Part shown: positions 1 through 10,021 of the stretch, one piece after another
How positions within the stretch are numbered: position 1 is the stretch's first letter
How the letters are laid out: each line of letters opens with the position of its first letter
Assembly: GCA_031772625.1 (NCBI GenBank)
Contig: CM062808.1
Span: forward strand, 474,793,655 to 474,857,654
From: Pinus tabuliformis
Lineage: Eukaryota; Streptophyta; Pinopsida; Pinales; Pinaceae
Length of the DNA: 64,000 nt
Reading direction: 5' to 3'
Program-made: the position numbers and the translations under genes
The notes under the pieces: generated by a model
Seen by the model: only the letters and a program-made list of their open reading frames with translations
The model's database searches: none
Told to the model about the DNA's origin: nothing

Positions 1-444
1 AATTTGGGTCATTCATTTCCTGGGTGTCAACATCTTCGTGTTCCCATTCCTTCCAATCCACCATTTTCGGTGGTTCTCTCCTGCAAAAGCCATTAATTTG
101 AGTCAAAAATCATCCTTGGCACATAAAATTCAAGATTAAACAGTTAGTTTTTTAGAACACAGGGTTTTTCCCTATCCACTGTGCCAGCGCTCCTGTTTTA
201 AAAACAGTTGTGTCGATAAGCACAGATGGCTTTTCTAATCACCCTCGGCCGACACGATTCTGTGCCTAGAAATTGCGCCGACCGAGGGCGAAAAATATTT
301 TCAAAAACCTCCCTAAAAATCCAAAAAAATGGCTAAAAGCAGAAACAAATAGCATGAAAATGGAGCTTAGGGCTTTGGCTGTTACCTGGAACTGACAGCT
401 CGTCGATTGACCTCCTGGATCTCCCGCAAACTTCTCTGGAACAA
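1..444 (-). CDS. Two-exon fragment of an unrecognised protein gene (partial)
   Basis: On the minus strand two exons can be read, 444-386 and 80-1, separated by a 305-bp intron (385-81). The first follows a pyrimidine-rich acceptor ending CCCTAG and ends CCAG|GTAACAG. The second follows TTTTGCAG. The 59-bp exon leaves two bases, which the next exon completes in phase, and the second exon stays open to the window edge. The first exon reads LFQRSLREIQEVNRR and onward; the second contains DWKEWEHEDVDTQEMNDPN. The peptide is hydrophilic and charged, with no domain I recognise, so no function is assigned. Good splice sites, matching phase and absence of stops over 139 bases are the support, but the length is short and chance is not excluded. 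Upstream exons would lie at higher coordinates, beyond retroelement sequence, which would fit a long conifer intron (inference). Confidence 0.42.
220..292. repeat. GC-rich imperfect inverted repeat inside the putative intron
   Basis: CCCTCGGCCG and CGACCGAGGG face each other about 25 bases apart in otherwise AT-rich DNA and could form a hairpin. It lies in the intron between the two minus-strand exons at the left edge. No function is evident. Confidence 0.4.
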
Positions 445-599
445 CTAGGGAAAAAGTGGGTAAAAGTCTTCACAACAAAGGTAAATGGTAAATGGTAAAA
501 TTATATTTACTTTTCCCCTTTTTATTCACTTTTTCATGAAAATATCAGGTTTTGTAAATATTTTGACCTATTTTGCCTCAAGGACTCGATAATACACTT

Positions 600-2313
600 T
601 ACTTTAATTGTGCAACAACAGGTGATGGACATTCGACGATGATGGTGAGTCATGTTTCAACTCTTTTCTCGACTCGTTAAACTCATATGGAAAGATTGTC
701 GAGTATTTTTTCCCTTTTGACTCATTAAAGAGAATAAAAATGGGGGGTCCACTTTCGGCTCTTTTCTGACCCTTTAAACACGAAAATATTGTCAAGCTCT
801 TGTCATTTCAAACTCGTTAACAGATGCGAAACATCATGCACCCATTATAAGTTAACCCCTTTTTCAGGTTGGGAGGCACTATTTACGAAAAAGGCACTCC
901 TTGACTGGAATGTTCAAGCAGTTCTCTCAAGTATTGTTTTCTACCTTTTCAGGCTCGAGAGACACAAATGTATGAAAAGGGACCATGTGGAGTTTTCTTT
1001 TACGTGTCTTTTTCAAACTCTCTAAACATGAAAAAGATACCGAGTTGCACCTTTGTCGAACTCGTTAAACTATTAAACGACATCGGAATCGTCACCATGA
1101 TGAACATGAGCTTCTCCTTCCTAGGGATCGTTAAACTTACTAGGTCATATTCATCCGAAGGATGAACTTACAGTGCAAGAATATGATATCCCCTTCAAGA
1201 TTGTGATTAAAAAATAATTGGGGTACCTGCCAGAAATGGTGGGGGGAAATTTGGAAATCTATCAGTTGTGTCGGCAGCTCACTCTTGAACATGACACTCA
1301 TTGCTTCATGTCAGGTTGGGACATCCTCCTTTGAATCATTGACCTTCATAGGTTTGGGCCTTCCATTTGATCTTTGCCGCATCATCATGACCACCGATCC
1401 CATTGATCCAAAAGTTGCCAAAATTCTAGTTGTGTCACTGATATGTTCAAGAGTTGCCCTTCTACAGTTACACTTACCTTTGATTCTCTGTATCATCCAA
1501 AATCATTTTGCATCCTCTTGTCTCGCGTCAATGATGTGGGATTCATTATGCTCCTCCTTCGACATGGTCTCTTTCTGTCGACTTCAACTCATTGTCTGGG
1601 AAGTTGATCGAGAGACTCCCTTCCAGTACCTTAAAGCTTGCATGCCCTAATGGCAAGTTCTTCGCACTCGACGACAAGTTCACATCATTGGCTTTCGATC
1701 AGGTGATTTCATAGGTGTTCGACTTCAGTTCCTTTATTCACATTCTGTGAATTGTGCTGATAGTACCTTGAGGACCATTGTCATTATTGGTGGTTTCTCT
1801 CGCACTTGTTAATAGTTTACATCATTGACTGGTAATCAAGCGAATTTCTAGTATGTTCGACATCAACACATCTATTCGCATGCTAGGATCTGTACTTTGA
1901 TCGGTTCATGTTGGAGCGCAAGACCCTGGACTCAGATCACAAAAGTCTAGGTTGCAAAGTGGTGTGACATGGTTATGATGATATGCATGTCTCTATCAGA
2001 TGGCTGCCTACAACCAGACCATCAGTTATCATATGTGAACCTTATCATTATTGGATGGCTACGACCATACCTTGGTTTTGCTATGATCCTCTTTGACGGA
2101 TGGCTACGCCCATACGTGGATCCATTTACATGATCATTCTCTGGATGGCTGCGTCCATACCATGATTCATGTATCATTTGACAGAGATATCAATGTATGT
2201 ATATGTATCTGTACTTGCTTCCAGGTTTTCCGACAGCAGACCGGTTCCCCGCACTGATTTATAAAGCATTTCATCCCTCACTCTAGCTCGACCTTCACAC
2301 TTTTGGGGGCATC
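600..2313 (+). mobile_element. R1: 5'-truncated internal region of a non-autonomous LTR element (relative of R9)
   Basis: This stretch aligns by eye with the interior of R9 (54.6-57.0 kb). Shared blocks include CTCTCTAAACATGAAAAAG followed by CCGAGTT, the segment near 1525-1745 (matching 56235-56460), and the end TAAAGCATTTCA followed by a G-rich polypurine tract just before an LTR. CTCGTTAAA or close variants recur at about 673, 721, 813, 1061 and 1128. No intact coding frame remains; the short frames here are chance or remnants. No 5' LTR is seen, so the element is truncated on the left, beside or within the putative intron of the left-edge gene. Orientation is plus, from the polypurine tract and LTR order. 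Confidence 0.6.
1995..2165 (+). repeat. Degenerate tandem repeat of about 45-55 bp (GGATGGCT core)
   Basis: Four copies of a GGATGGCTnCGnCCATACC-like core lie near 2000, 2053, 2099 and 2142, separated by spacers rich in ATGATC and ATCAT. The array lies in the 3' part of R1 and is not obvious at the matching place in R9, so it may be a local expansion. Confidence 0.5.
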
Positions 2314-3489
2314 TGTTACACAACATTTTTTCACTGTCCCTGTACTCCCCATTCCTTGATCCTGAAGGACCTCTACATTTAACCCCGTATGCTTTGCCTT
2401 CATGAAAAAACTACCATTGTGTCCCTCTTCATGAGAAGATCATTTCCCTTTTGCACCATTTCCCCTGAAACTTTTGCTTTGCCTAGTTTACAAGACAGCG
2501 ATAATGGCCTTTATCTCCCCTGCACCGATGTGCAGAGATTAGCACTACTCCTTAGGCCGAACAGAGCGACTGAGATGTGTTTCAGTCGCGCCGATCCTGT
2601 TATGGAAAGTTTTTTAAATTAGAGCCGAAGCTTCCAACTTTAGAAGCTCCGTAACGGAAGTCTGGTAAATGGTTTGGTCGGATGGGGTCGAGGATGACAG
2701 TTTGGGCTCCTTTCCCCTATAATGATGGAACTATCTCAAGGGATAAATCCTTCTCCCATGAGAAGAGGATCCATCACCCATCCATATTTCCTATATAAAC
2801 CTCCCTTCTTCCCAAGCAAAAACTAGTGTGAGTGTTATAGTTACAAAGTTTTGATGCTATTTTGAAGTAGACAAGCAAGCTATTACTAGTTGTAGCTATC
2901 TAGTTGTGTGAGGGAGAAGTTTGTTTTGGCTTGGAGTGAAGCCTAAAGGGAAAAGCTTTAAAACTATTGTTGTTTGAAGCCATCGTGGAATGCTAGCAGA
3001 AGTGTGTGGGAACCTGGTCTTGTCAGGGGAAGAATGCAATGTCAAGATGAATGGTTGTAATCTCTCTTTGATATTAATATATGCAACTATCGATTGATTT
3101 CCTACATGTTTTGTAATATTACATATTCATGGCTTAATGTTTCTTGACTTGTTAAGTAGGTTGAATTGAAATTTGTCTATTATTATGTTTGTGTGTTGTT
3201 GTTGTTTACTTGTTTCAGGAGTTTGAAGAAGGAAGCGAGAGATTGCTAGAGCGAGCAAGCGAGGACATCATCAAGCAGGATAAGCGACCAACAGGTAGGC
3301 CCTCTTGATTGATTCTAACCTAAGGAAATCTTCCATAGATTGTATCTGTTGTGGCTAGATGCATTATCGGGCTAGATCAATTCGTTCGTGTCCACACTTA
3401 TAATTTTATTTCACCACACTTCCCCAAAGAGGTGTTGTGTTCTCTTGTGATTGGTCATAACCAAGGCATATATTTAAAACCTTTCCAAT
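2314..3489 (+). mobile_element. R1 3' LTR (right end approximate)
   Basis: The LTR begins TGTTACACAACATTTTT right after the polypurine tract TTTTGGGGGCATC, as R9's LTR begins TGTTATAGACATTTTT after TTTAGGGGGCAAC. It has a TATA box near 2790 (CTATATAAACC). Further on there is an intron-like TTTCAG...ACAGGTAGG segment near 3215-3300, a layout also seen in the R9 LTR. The right end is placed at CCTTTCCA near 3489, because the next bases, TGGTGACCGGG, resemble the first bases of R9's primer-binding site. That resemblance covers only seven or eight bases, so the end is uncertain. Confidence 0.5.
2788..2798 (+). promoter_or_regulatory. TATA box of the R1 LTR
   Basis: CCTATATAAACC, the expected U3/R type signal in the middle of the LTR. 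It is a sequence match only. Confidence 0.45.
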
Positions 3490-4356
3490 GGTGACCGGGC
3501 CGTATGAATGAAAGGGACTCCTACACCAAACAGTGTGAGTTCTAATTGGGACTTCAAATCAGGGATATCCCCTTACAATGTTGGCACCATCCAACATTGT
3601 CAACAAATAGATAAGATAGTTGATGGCACAATAATAGAGAAGGGTGTTCAATCTTGATGAGCAAAGCTTAGAACAAAGCATAGAGGACAAGATTCTAGTA
3701 AGGGAGAGACATGGAATAAAAGGAATAAATCCCAACAAAGTGAAGACATCTGAGCCTATACATAGATCTCATAAGTATAAGGAATTTAACAAGTAATTGG
3801 TCATAGGATTTATAGAAAATAGAAGCAAAAGGAAAAGGACTATAGCAAAGGACCTGCAATAGAAATGTTGCATAAAGAAAGTGATATTATAGCTGAGGTT
3901 GGAAAGGAGAGGGGCCAAGGGAAGTCCTCAAGGAGAAGAGAATGAGAGGAGTTCACAAAAGGTGAGAAAGGTACAACAGCCAAAGACGAGCAAGGAGCTC
4001 TCAAGACATTCTAGGGTAGTGAACCGAATAAACGCCAATACCTAGGGTGAGGTGAGGTGTTCATGTAACAAGTGAGGCGAGGCTTGTTACAGGGCTAGGT
4101 TGTAGCTCACAATGAGCAAGGAGAAGATCATGCAGAGGGAGAAGAAAATGACCATTATTGGTTAGGAGGAAGTTCCAAGCGCAAGCCATAGTAAGAAAAA
4201 GAAAGGATGCCAAAGTAAATGGCATGGGGAGAAGGATGATTTAGCCAGGAATTTTACCTTGAAATGGATTGTTTAAAGGAGAGAGTCAACATAATGCTAC
4301 AACTACTAGAATATGGGAATAAGACTACAAAGAAGGTTGGATGTTAAGGAAGAAGG
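3490..4356. other. Unassigned purine-rich DNA left of R2
   Basis: No gene is recognised. The plus strand is rich in A and G, with many AAG and GAA runs but frequent stops. An 11-base inverted repeat (ACAATGTTGG...CCAACATTGT, 3575-3600) is present. The sequence at the R2 insertion point continues at 9012, so 3490-4356 and 9012-10021 were one piece before R2 inserted. The coding-like but broken composition suggests a worn retroelement interior (inference). Confidence 0.35.
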
Positions 4357-4688
4357 TGTTAGGTCCCTATACTACTAGTGTAACCCCTTATTGTTATTAG
4401 TACAACCCCCTTATTATATTGTTGTGCCCATGTAGTCCCCATATTGTTATTATTGTGCCCCATAGAAGCCCACTATTGTTATTATTGTGCCCTTAGATTG
4501 TTATTGTTATGTCGACTCTGATTATATTATGACCCCTTAGACTCCTATATATAGAAAGGAAGTCTTTTCATTTGTATCATCCAAGAATTGTTCATTTGTG
4601 TAATGTAAAGGAGGTTGCCCCCTCAAAGAGGCTTATTTTGAAGGTGTTTATCTATCTTTTCTATCTTTTGTGAGTTGGTTTCATAACA
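4357..4688 (+). repeat. R2 5' LTR (332 bp)
   Basis: Starts TGTTAGGTCC and ends TTTCATAACA. It carries the TATA-like TATATATAG at 4546-4553 and differs from the 3' copy by only a few bases. The primer-binding site follows after two bases. Confidence 0.93.
4546..4553 (+). promoter_or_regulatory. TATA box of R2 5' LTR
   Basis: CTCCTATATATAGAAAGG, a strong TATA match in the second half of a 332-bp LTR, repeated in the 3' LTR near 8867. Confidence 0.55.
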
Positions 4689-4690
4689 TT

Positions 4691-4702
4691 TGGTATCAGA
4701 GC
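4691..4702 (+). promoter_or_regulatory. Primer-binding site, tRNA-iMet type
   Basis: TGGTATCAGAGC, two bases after the 5' LTR end. This is the usual plant LTR-retrotransposon priming site complementary to the initiator methionine tRNA 3' end. Confidence 0.85.
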
Positions 4703-5313
4703 TTTGAGATTCTAGGGTTTCGCTGCTCTAAATAGGCCATCGTGGAATTGTCACTATAACTCTTTTTCTGCGACGTTTCAGAAGCTAAAAAAAACCCATT
4801 TGAAAAGAAATCACACTGAACCTCAGGTCCGAATTTCAGATCTTTTTGTGCTATATTTTCAGAGATATGATCTGAGGAAGTTAGGGTTTTTGCAAGCTCC
4901 TGAATTTCATATAAAACAGGTTATCGTGGAATTTTCGATATAACTCTTTCGCTACAAAGTTTAAGAAGATCAAAGAAAAACCCATTTGAGAAGAAATCAT
5001 TCTAAACCGCGGCTCCGAATTTCATATCTTGTCGCACTATATTTTCAGAGATATAATCTAAGGAAGTTAGGGTTTTTGCAGACCCCCGAATTACATTCCA
5101 AACAGGTGACCGTGAGAAAATAGTCATAACTTTCGCTCTGAGCATCAGATTGAATTTTCGTAAGAAGTTACAGAAAGAGAATGGACTGTAGTTTTTCGAG
5201 TATGATTTTCAGAACCTAAGGTTGAGACGAGGACCCATGGCACGTCATACAATTTCTCTCTACTGAACCAGTCTATACTTAGGTCATCGTGGGAGATTTG
5301 TCGTAACCCTTCA

Positions 5314-6450
5314 TTGGAGAATCCAATATTGATCAGACTTGTGGGGTTAGAAGGATTACTCAGAGGGTTACCACAGGAAGAAATTTCAAAACTTAAGTAT
5401 CCAAAAGTACAGAGTTACAGTCATTTCAAGATCGAGCTCCTAAAATCAAGAAAAAACAAGATGAGGAAGTTTGATGAGAAGGATCCAGTAAATTGGATAC
5501 TACAAATGGAGAAATATTTTGATCTACATGGTGTACCACTGTTACAAAAGGTATTTATTGCATCTAATTATTTAGAACCGAATCAATTTTTATGGTATAA
5601 AGGGATTTTTTCTCGTAAACAACTTGTTACTTTGTCAATTTTCATGGAGGAAATGATAGCACATTATGAGGATACAAAGAGCAACACCTTCTTTAGAGCA
5701 ACACCACAACAATTGGAAGAAAAAAGAGCAAAAGGGCTTTGTTACAAAGTGGAAAACAAAATTATGGCAACAAGGAAGTCTACCCCTCACAACTATAAAG
5801 ATGGAAGTGTTGTTTCTCCTAGCCTTCCACAACCTACAAGGGCTACACCACAACAATTGGAAGAAAAAAGAGAAAAAGGGCTTTGTTACAATTGTGATAA
5901 CAAATACATTAAAGGTCATAAGTGTGATGAGAATAAATTATTTTACATTGATTGTGGAGAGGAGGAAGAAAAGGATCGAGAAACATCAAAAGAAGAGTAT
6001 ATACACCAAGAACCAACCCCGGAGAAAGAAGAAATGAATTTGACCATATCTTGTAAAGCATTGGAAAGAATTACTACTCCTCAAACTCTTAAGATAGAAG
6101 GACATATCAAGAAGAAAAAGGTTCAAGAAGTGAAAGACCACAACAATAAAGAAGAAATGAATCCGACCATATCTTGTAATGAAATGGTCGGAATTACCAC
6201 TCCTCAAACTATCAAGATAGAAGGACATATCAAGAAGAAAAATGTTCAAGAAGTGAAAGATCACATAGAGCATCAAGAAATCAATCCGACCATATCTTGT
6301 AATGCACTGGAAGAAATTACCACTCCTCAAACTCTCAACATAGAAGGACATATCAAGAAGAAAAAGATTCAAGCAGTGAAAGATCACATCGAGAATCAAC
6401 AACAAGTTCTCCAACTTTTAAAGGATAACGCCACTTTGGTGCAGAATTGA
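5314..6450 (+). pseudogene. R2 gag-like frame with chimeric repeated C-terminus
   Basis: The frame is open for 378 codons but starts on TTG; the first ATG is near 5461. The block KFDEKDPVNWILQMEKYFD followed by QFLWYKG matches the Ty3/gypsy gag core. A zinc-knuckle-like CYNCDNKYIKGHKC lies at 5884-5925. A duplicated segment, RATPQQLEEKR plus KGLCY, occurs at about 5695 and 5839; its first copy lacks the knuckle cysteines. The last third (6031-6399) is three in-frame 123-bp repeats. Their first half resembles the strand that precedes the gypsy protease active site; no DSG active site follows. The frame ends in a segment resembling the integrase C-terminus (LLKDNATLVQN) and a stop, beyond which integrase-like sequence (VGDWVFLW) continues in the same frame. 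Family placement is from memory of chromovirus gag-pol and is moderately sure. Confidence 0.7.
6031..6399 (+). repeat. Three in-frame copies of a 123-bp (41-codon) coding unit
   Basis: Units start at 6031, 6154 and 6277, each reading E(M/I)NxTISCxxxxxITTPQT, then KIEGHIKKKxVQEVKDH or close variants. The spacing is exactly 123 bases, so the frame is kept. The first half of the unit matches gypsy protease-region sequence and the second half matches the integrase-end region, so the unit itself appears to span a recombination junction. Confidence 0.85.
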
Positions 6451-7164
6451 ATGAAACAACAGGCAGATCAACATCTCAATGAAAGAAGTTTTGATGTAGG
6501 CGATTGGGTATTTTTATGGTTACATACATACACACAAATGTCCCTCAAGAGAGCTATTTATGAGAAGGAAATGTTGGCAATAATACACGCCAGGGAAAAT
6601 TTTAAGAACCCCCCCTAAATTTATAAATATAATAAATGGGCGAATCTCCATGGTATATAGGAAAATGGAAGGCGATTTTATCAATAATATAATATGTATA
6701 TATAACTTTTTGGCGAATATCTCACCAGGCATGGCGAATATTTTACTCAATTATAAAATCTTGTAAGATCTTGACAAGTCTTTTACTAAATAATAAAACT
6801 TTGTATGGATCTAACACGATATAATTTCCCCTTTAAATAGTCTATGCTCACATGAATACCATGGTATTACCATGGGTCAATACCATGGCTTATCATAAAC
6901 CTAGAGCTTAAAAATTACTATTAGTAATTTATAAAAATTAATAAAATTAATAGTTGATTTTTATTTTATTTTTTATTTTAACCAAGCTAAAATGTTTAAC
7001 CTACATTAAATTACAACATCCATTTTTACTCTTGACCAAGCCCCAAGAGGATCAAATATTTTTTCACTCTATGCTAGTTTGCATATACCTCTCGGGGTTA
7101 GTAGATCTAGAGTAAAGATGGATCTATGCTGGTTTAATTCCCCATTTAAATAGGCTACATTCTA

Positions 7165-7269
7165 GGTGAACACCATGGGTCAATACCATGTGCCATTTTG
7201 GTGAATACCATGGGTCAATACCATGTGCCATTTTGGTGAATACCATGGGTCAATACCATGTGCCATTTT
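7165..7269 (+). repeat. 35-bp minisatellite, three copies
   Basis: Units start at 7165, 7200 and 7235, each GGTGAAYACCATGGGTCAA then TACCATGTGCCATTTT. Copies two and three are identical. A related ACCATGG/CAATACC sequence lies at 6858-6892 in the same element. Confidence 0.9.
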
Positions 7270-7369
7270 TATTTTTATTAATTCTAATATGAGGGTTAAT
7301 AATAGTTTTTTGCATGGTATTAATAGCAATCTAGTCCATGGTATTTGTCCCATAGTATTTTGCCCATAG

Positions 7370-7930
7370 GTTTCACCTAAATATAACCCATTTTTTGAGT
7401 GTTCGTAAATATAAGGTGACTTATGGAGTAAATATAAAAAAGTTTTATTTGTTTACCATACCTCTCGTTTATTTATATTTTTATTAATTTAGCATACCTT
7501 CGTTACAAATATGGTATTTGGCCCATAGGATTCACTTAAATAAAACCTCTTTCTTGAGCCTTCATAAATAGAACGAGGGTTATGGACTAAATATAAAAAG
7601 GGGTTTTATTTATTTACCATACGTCTAGTTTATTTATATTTTTATTTATTTACCATACCTTTTGAGTAAGTATAAAAAGACGTTTTATTTATTAACCATA
7701 CCTCCACTTTAGTTATATTTTTATTTGTTTACACCAGGTGACTTATGGAGTAAATATAAAAAAAGTTTTATTTATTTACCATACCTCTCATTTATTTATA
7801 TTTTTATTAATTTACCATACCTCTTTTATAAATATGGTGTTTGGCCCATAGGATTCACTTAAATAAAACCTATTCTTGAAAATGGGCGAATGGATTCACT
7901 TAAATAAAACCTATTCTTAAAAATGGGCGA
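7370..7930 (+). repeat. Imperfect long tandem repeats within hAT-1
   Basis: A block containing GGTGACTTATGGAGTAAATA, a run of TTTTATTTATTTACCATACC, and GGCCCATAGGATTCACTTAA recurs three times (starting roughly 7410, 7575 and 7735). Near the end, ATTCACTTAAATAAAACC plus AAATGGGCGAATGG is doubled (about 7852 and 7892). The copies differ by substitutions and indels. Confidence 0.7.
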
Positions 7931-8123
7931 ATGGAAGGTTGTAACTCCTAATTTCAAGGGCTAAATTTACCTTTTTTACCCTCTCCCTTAAAATAAGGTG
8001 GGCTATTTGAGGTGATTTGTAAAAATGTACTATGATACAAAATATTCGCCCACTAAAAATTTAAAACCCCTTAATTTCGCCAAAGGGCGAACATTCGCCC
8101 CTAAAATTATCCTTGATACATGC

Positions 8124-8440
8124 ACTTAAGAAATGGTGACCTTACCTAATGGGAAGACACTTCAAGGTAAAAATGGATCATGATAGTATTAAATACTTTT
8201 TGGAACAAATATTATACTCTGAAGAGCAACAAAAATGGGTCACAAAGATGTTGGGTTATGACTTTGAAATCATCTACAAAAAAGGGAAGAAAATTGTTGT
8301 GGCAGATGCACTCTTAAGAAAGGATGAGGATTTGGAAGCATTGTTGTGCGCCATTTCTATTATCCAACTAGATGGGATAAATGAAACAAGGCATGAATGG
8401 AAGAAGGACGAGGAAGTGTGGCCACTCATTCAAAAGTTGT
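8124..8440 (+). pseudogene. R2 RNase H fragment (Ty3/gypsy)
   Basis: The frame from 8149 reads GRHFKVKMDHDSIKYFLEQ and later KKGKKIVVADALLRKDEDLE, the end of the gypsy RNase H domain (normally DNxxLKYFLEQ and GKxNxVADALSRR). It continues the YEKEMLAIIHA segment at 6556-6590 once hAT-1 is set aside. The frame stops at 8440. After it, in other frames, come ISEYLIKWKNLPAKDSTWED-like residues near 8560-8620, a chromodomain-type tail. RT and the integrase core are absent. Confidence 0.75.
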
Positions 8441-8680
8441 AGAAGATCCCAGTTCAAACAATATTTCCAGAACTTGACGAGGAAGGAAAAATCATATTGG
8501 AGCCTGGAGCAGTCACAGAAACAAGAACCCGATAGCTACAAAATCGATCAATTTCAGAGTATCTCATCAAGTGGAAGAACTTACCAGCTAAAGACTCCAC
8601 ATGGGAAGACAAGAATTTTATACAGGAGCATCAAGAACTACTCAAGCATTGAAGACAACACTTTTTGAAGGAGAGGGGCA

Positions 8681-9011
8681 TGTTAGGTCCCTATACTACT
8701 AGTGTAACCCCTTATTGTTATTAGTACAACCCCTTATTATATTGTTGTGCCCATGTAGTCCCCATATTGTTATTATTGTGCCCCATAGAAGCCCACTATT
8801 GTTATTATTGTGCCCTTAGATTATTATTGTTATGTCGACTCTGATTATATTATGACCCCTTAGACTCCTATATATAGAAAGGAAGTCTTTTCATTTGTAT
8901 CATCCAAGAATTGCTCATTTGTGTAATGTAAAGGAGGTTGCCCCCTCGAAGAGGCTTATTTTGAAGGTGTTTATCTATCTTTTCTATCTTTTGTGAGTTG
9001 TTTTCATAACA
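8681..9011 (+). repeat. R2 3' LTR (331 bp)
   Basis: Direct repeat of 4357-4688 with few differences. It is preceded by the purine tract GGAGAGGGGCA and followed by the second GAAGG target duplication. Confidence 0.93.
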
Positions 9012-10021
9012 GAAGGTGAAATGGCGTCTGCTACAAAATAAGCTTAAGTGCTTCAGTAGAGGAGAATGAACTCAGGGAAACTAAGTGTGAAGGAGAGGTT
9101 GTTCACTTTTTTGAACCAAAACAAGGATAAATCATAGGAGCGGATGATGATGGTAATAAGATGATGATGTGCTTAGCTCAACATAGGGAAAGGATTTCAA
9201 TAACGTTAGATGAGGAAGAATAAATTAATGTATTCCTAGTTAATTTTTTGTGTGTCTGTATTTGTAGGTACCAAATACAATGAAGTTGAAAAAGTGCCAT
9301 ATATTATGGAGGAAGCAGAAACTAAAAGAGAGATGATTTATGTTGATGAAGAACAACAAGAGGTGGCAGACTCATAAGATAGATAGTCTCAAGGAACTAT
9401 CACATAAGAAGGGGATACAGAGTTATCTCATGAAGACAATGTGGAAGAAGGCCATGAAGAAGTTCAGGTTGAAACTCTCCAAGTTAGTGAGAAGAAGAGT
9501 ATACTTAGAGTCATAATTTATTGGTTTTGTTTTCTCTAATTAAATTTTTATTGCATAATTTATCAAAATATTTTGTCATGGAGTGAAAGCCTATGGAAAT
9601 TGGGAAAAGATAGGAAATCACATGTTTTGAATATTTGTGGATTAGATCAATGTGAAGATGGTAGAGGAGGAGCTAACAAGAATTACTCAACACAACATAT
9701 TTTGGCTAATTCAAGGGAGGCCAAAAGAAGTCAAGAACAAGGATACAATTAAGAACACGTCATTAAAAAGGAGACCTCATTGTCTCATACAATCAAGAAA
9801 ATAAGAAGACTGAATTATGAAGATAGTTATGAAGTAGGGTACATAGAAGTACCTCAAGGAAGAGTAAACCAAAGCATAGTGTGGAGAAACAATGAGAATT
9901 TTTATGCAAAGAAAGCAATTTTTTTGTGGGACAATGACAAGAGTGTCATTCAGGAAGTTGCAAGAGATGAGAAAAGGGTTCAAGGATGAACTAAATTGCC
10001 TAATGAGACTATTGGAAACAA
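9012..10021. other. Unassigned purine-rich DNA right of R2
   Basis: This continues the interrupted sequence of 3490-4356. Short plus-strand frames exist (for example 9780-9989, containing NYEDSYEVGYIEVPQGRVNQ), but none matches a family I know and none is long. It may be the worn interior of a retroelement. No RNA gene or clear regulatory site is seen. Confidence 0.3.

Larger units (their letters stand above)
6591..8115. mobile_element. hAT-1: 1525-bp non-autonomous hAT-like DNA transposon
   Basis: The element interrupts the RNase H reading of R2 (YEKEMLAIIHA before, GRHFKVKMDHDS after). Its ends are inverted repeats: CAGGGAAAATTTTAAG on the left and, read inward from the right, CAAGGATAATTTTAGG. 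An eight-base target duplication flanks it with one C/T difference (ATACACGC at 6583-6590, ATACATGC at 8116-8123). The 8-bp duplication and CAGGG end are typical of hAT elements. No transposase is encoded; the interior is AT-rich, with GGCGAAT motifs near both ends and several local tandem repeats. It shares its ends with hAT-2 at 60777-61076. Confidence 0.82.
4357..9011 (+). mobile_element. R2: rearranged, non-autonomous Ty3/gypsy element with TSD GAAGG
   Basis: Near-identical direct repeats at 4357-4688 and 8681-9011 begin TGTTAGGTCC and end CATAACA. A five-base target duplication GAAGG flanks the element perfectly (4352-4356 and 9012-9016). An initiator-Met-type primer site follows the left LTR, and a purine tract (GAAGGAGAGGGGCA) precedes the right one. 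Inside are a gag-like frame (5314-6450), a short integrase C-terminal piece (about 6420-6545), a piece of RNase H split by hAT-1, and a chromodomain-like tail (8540-8640). RT, the integrase core and most of the protease are missing, and the order is permuted because the integrase tail precedes RNase H. It cannot have encoded its own transposition and was probably mobilised by a relative. The very similar LTRs suggest a fairly recent insertion. Confidence 0.9.

Noticed and set aside
3575-3600. Inverted repeat ACAATGTTGG...CCAACATTGT as a terminator or regulatory hairpin
   Set aside because: No gene is nearby to regulate and this is nuclear plant DNA. It is recorded only as local structure.
5635-6414. 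Minus-strand frames opposite R2 gag (94 and 142 codons)
   Set aside because: They reflect the tandem repeats and purine-rich coding on the other strand. No domain is visible.
7165-7269. CRISPR-like array
   Set aside because: The repeats are contiguous, without unique spacers, in a plant transposon. It is a minisatellite.
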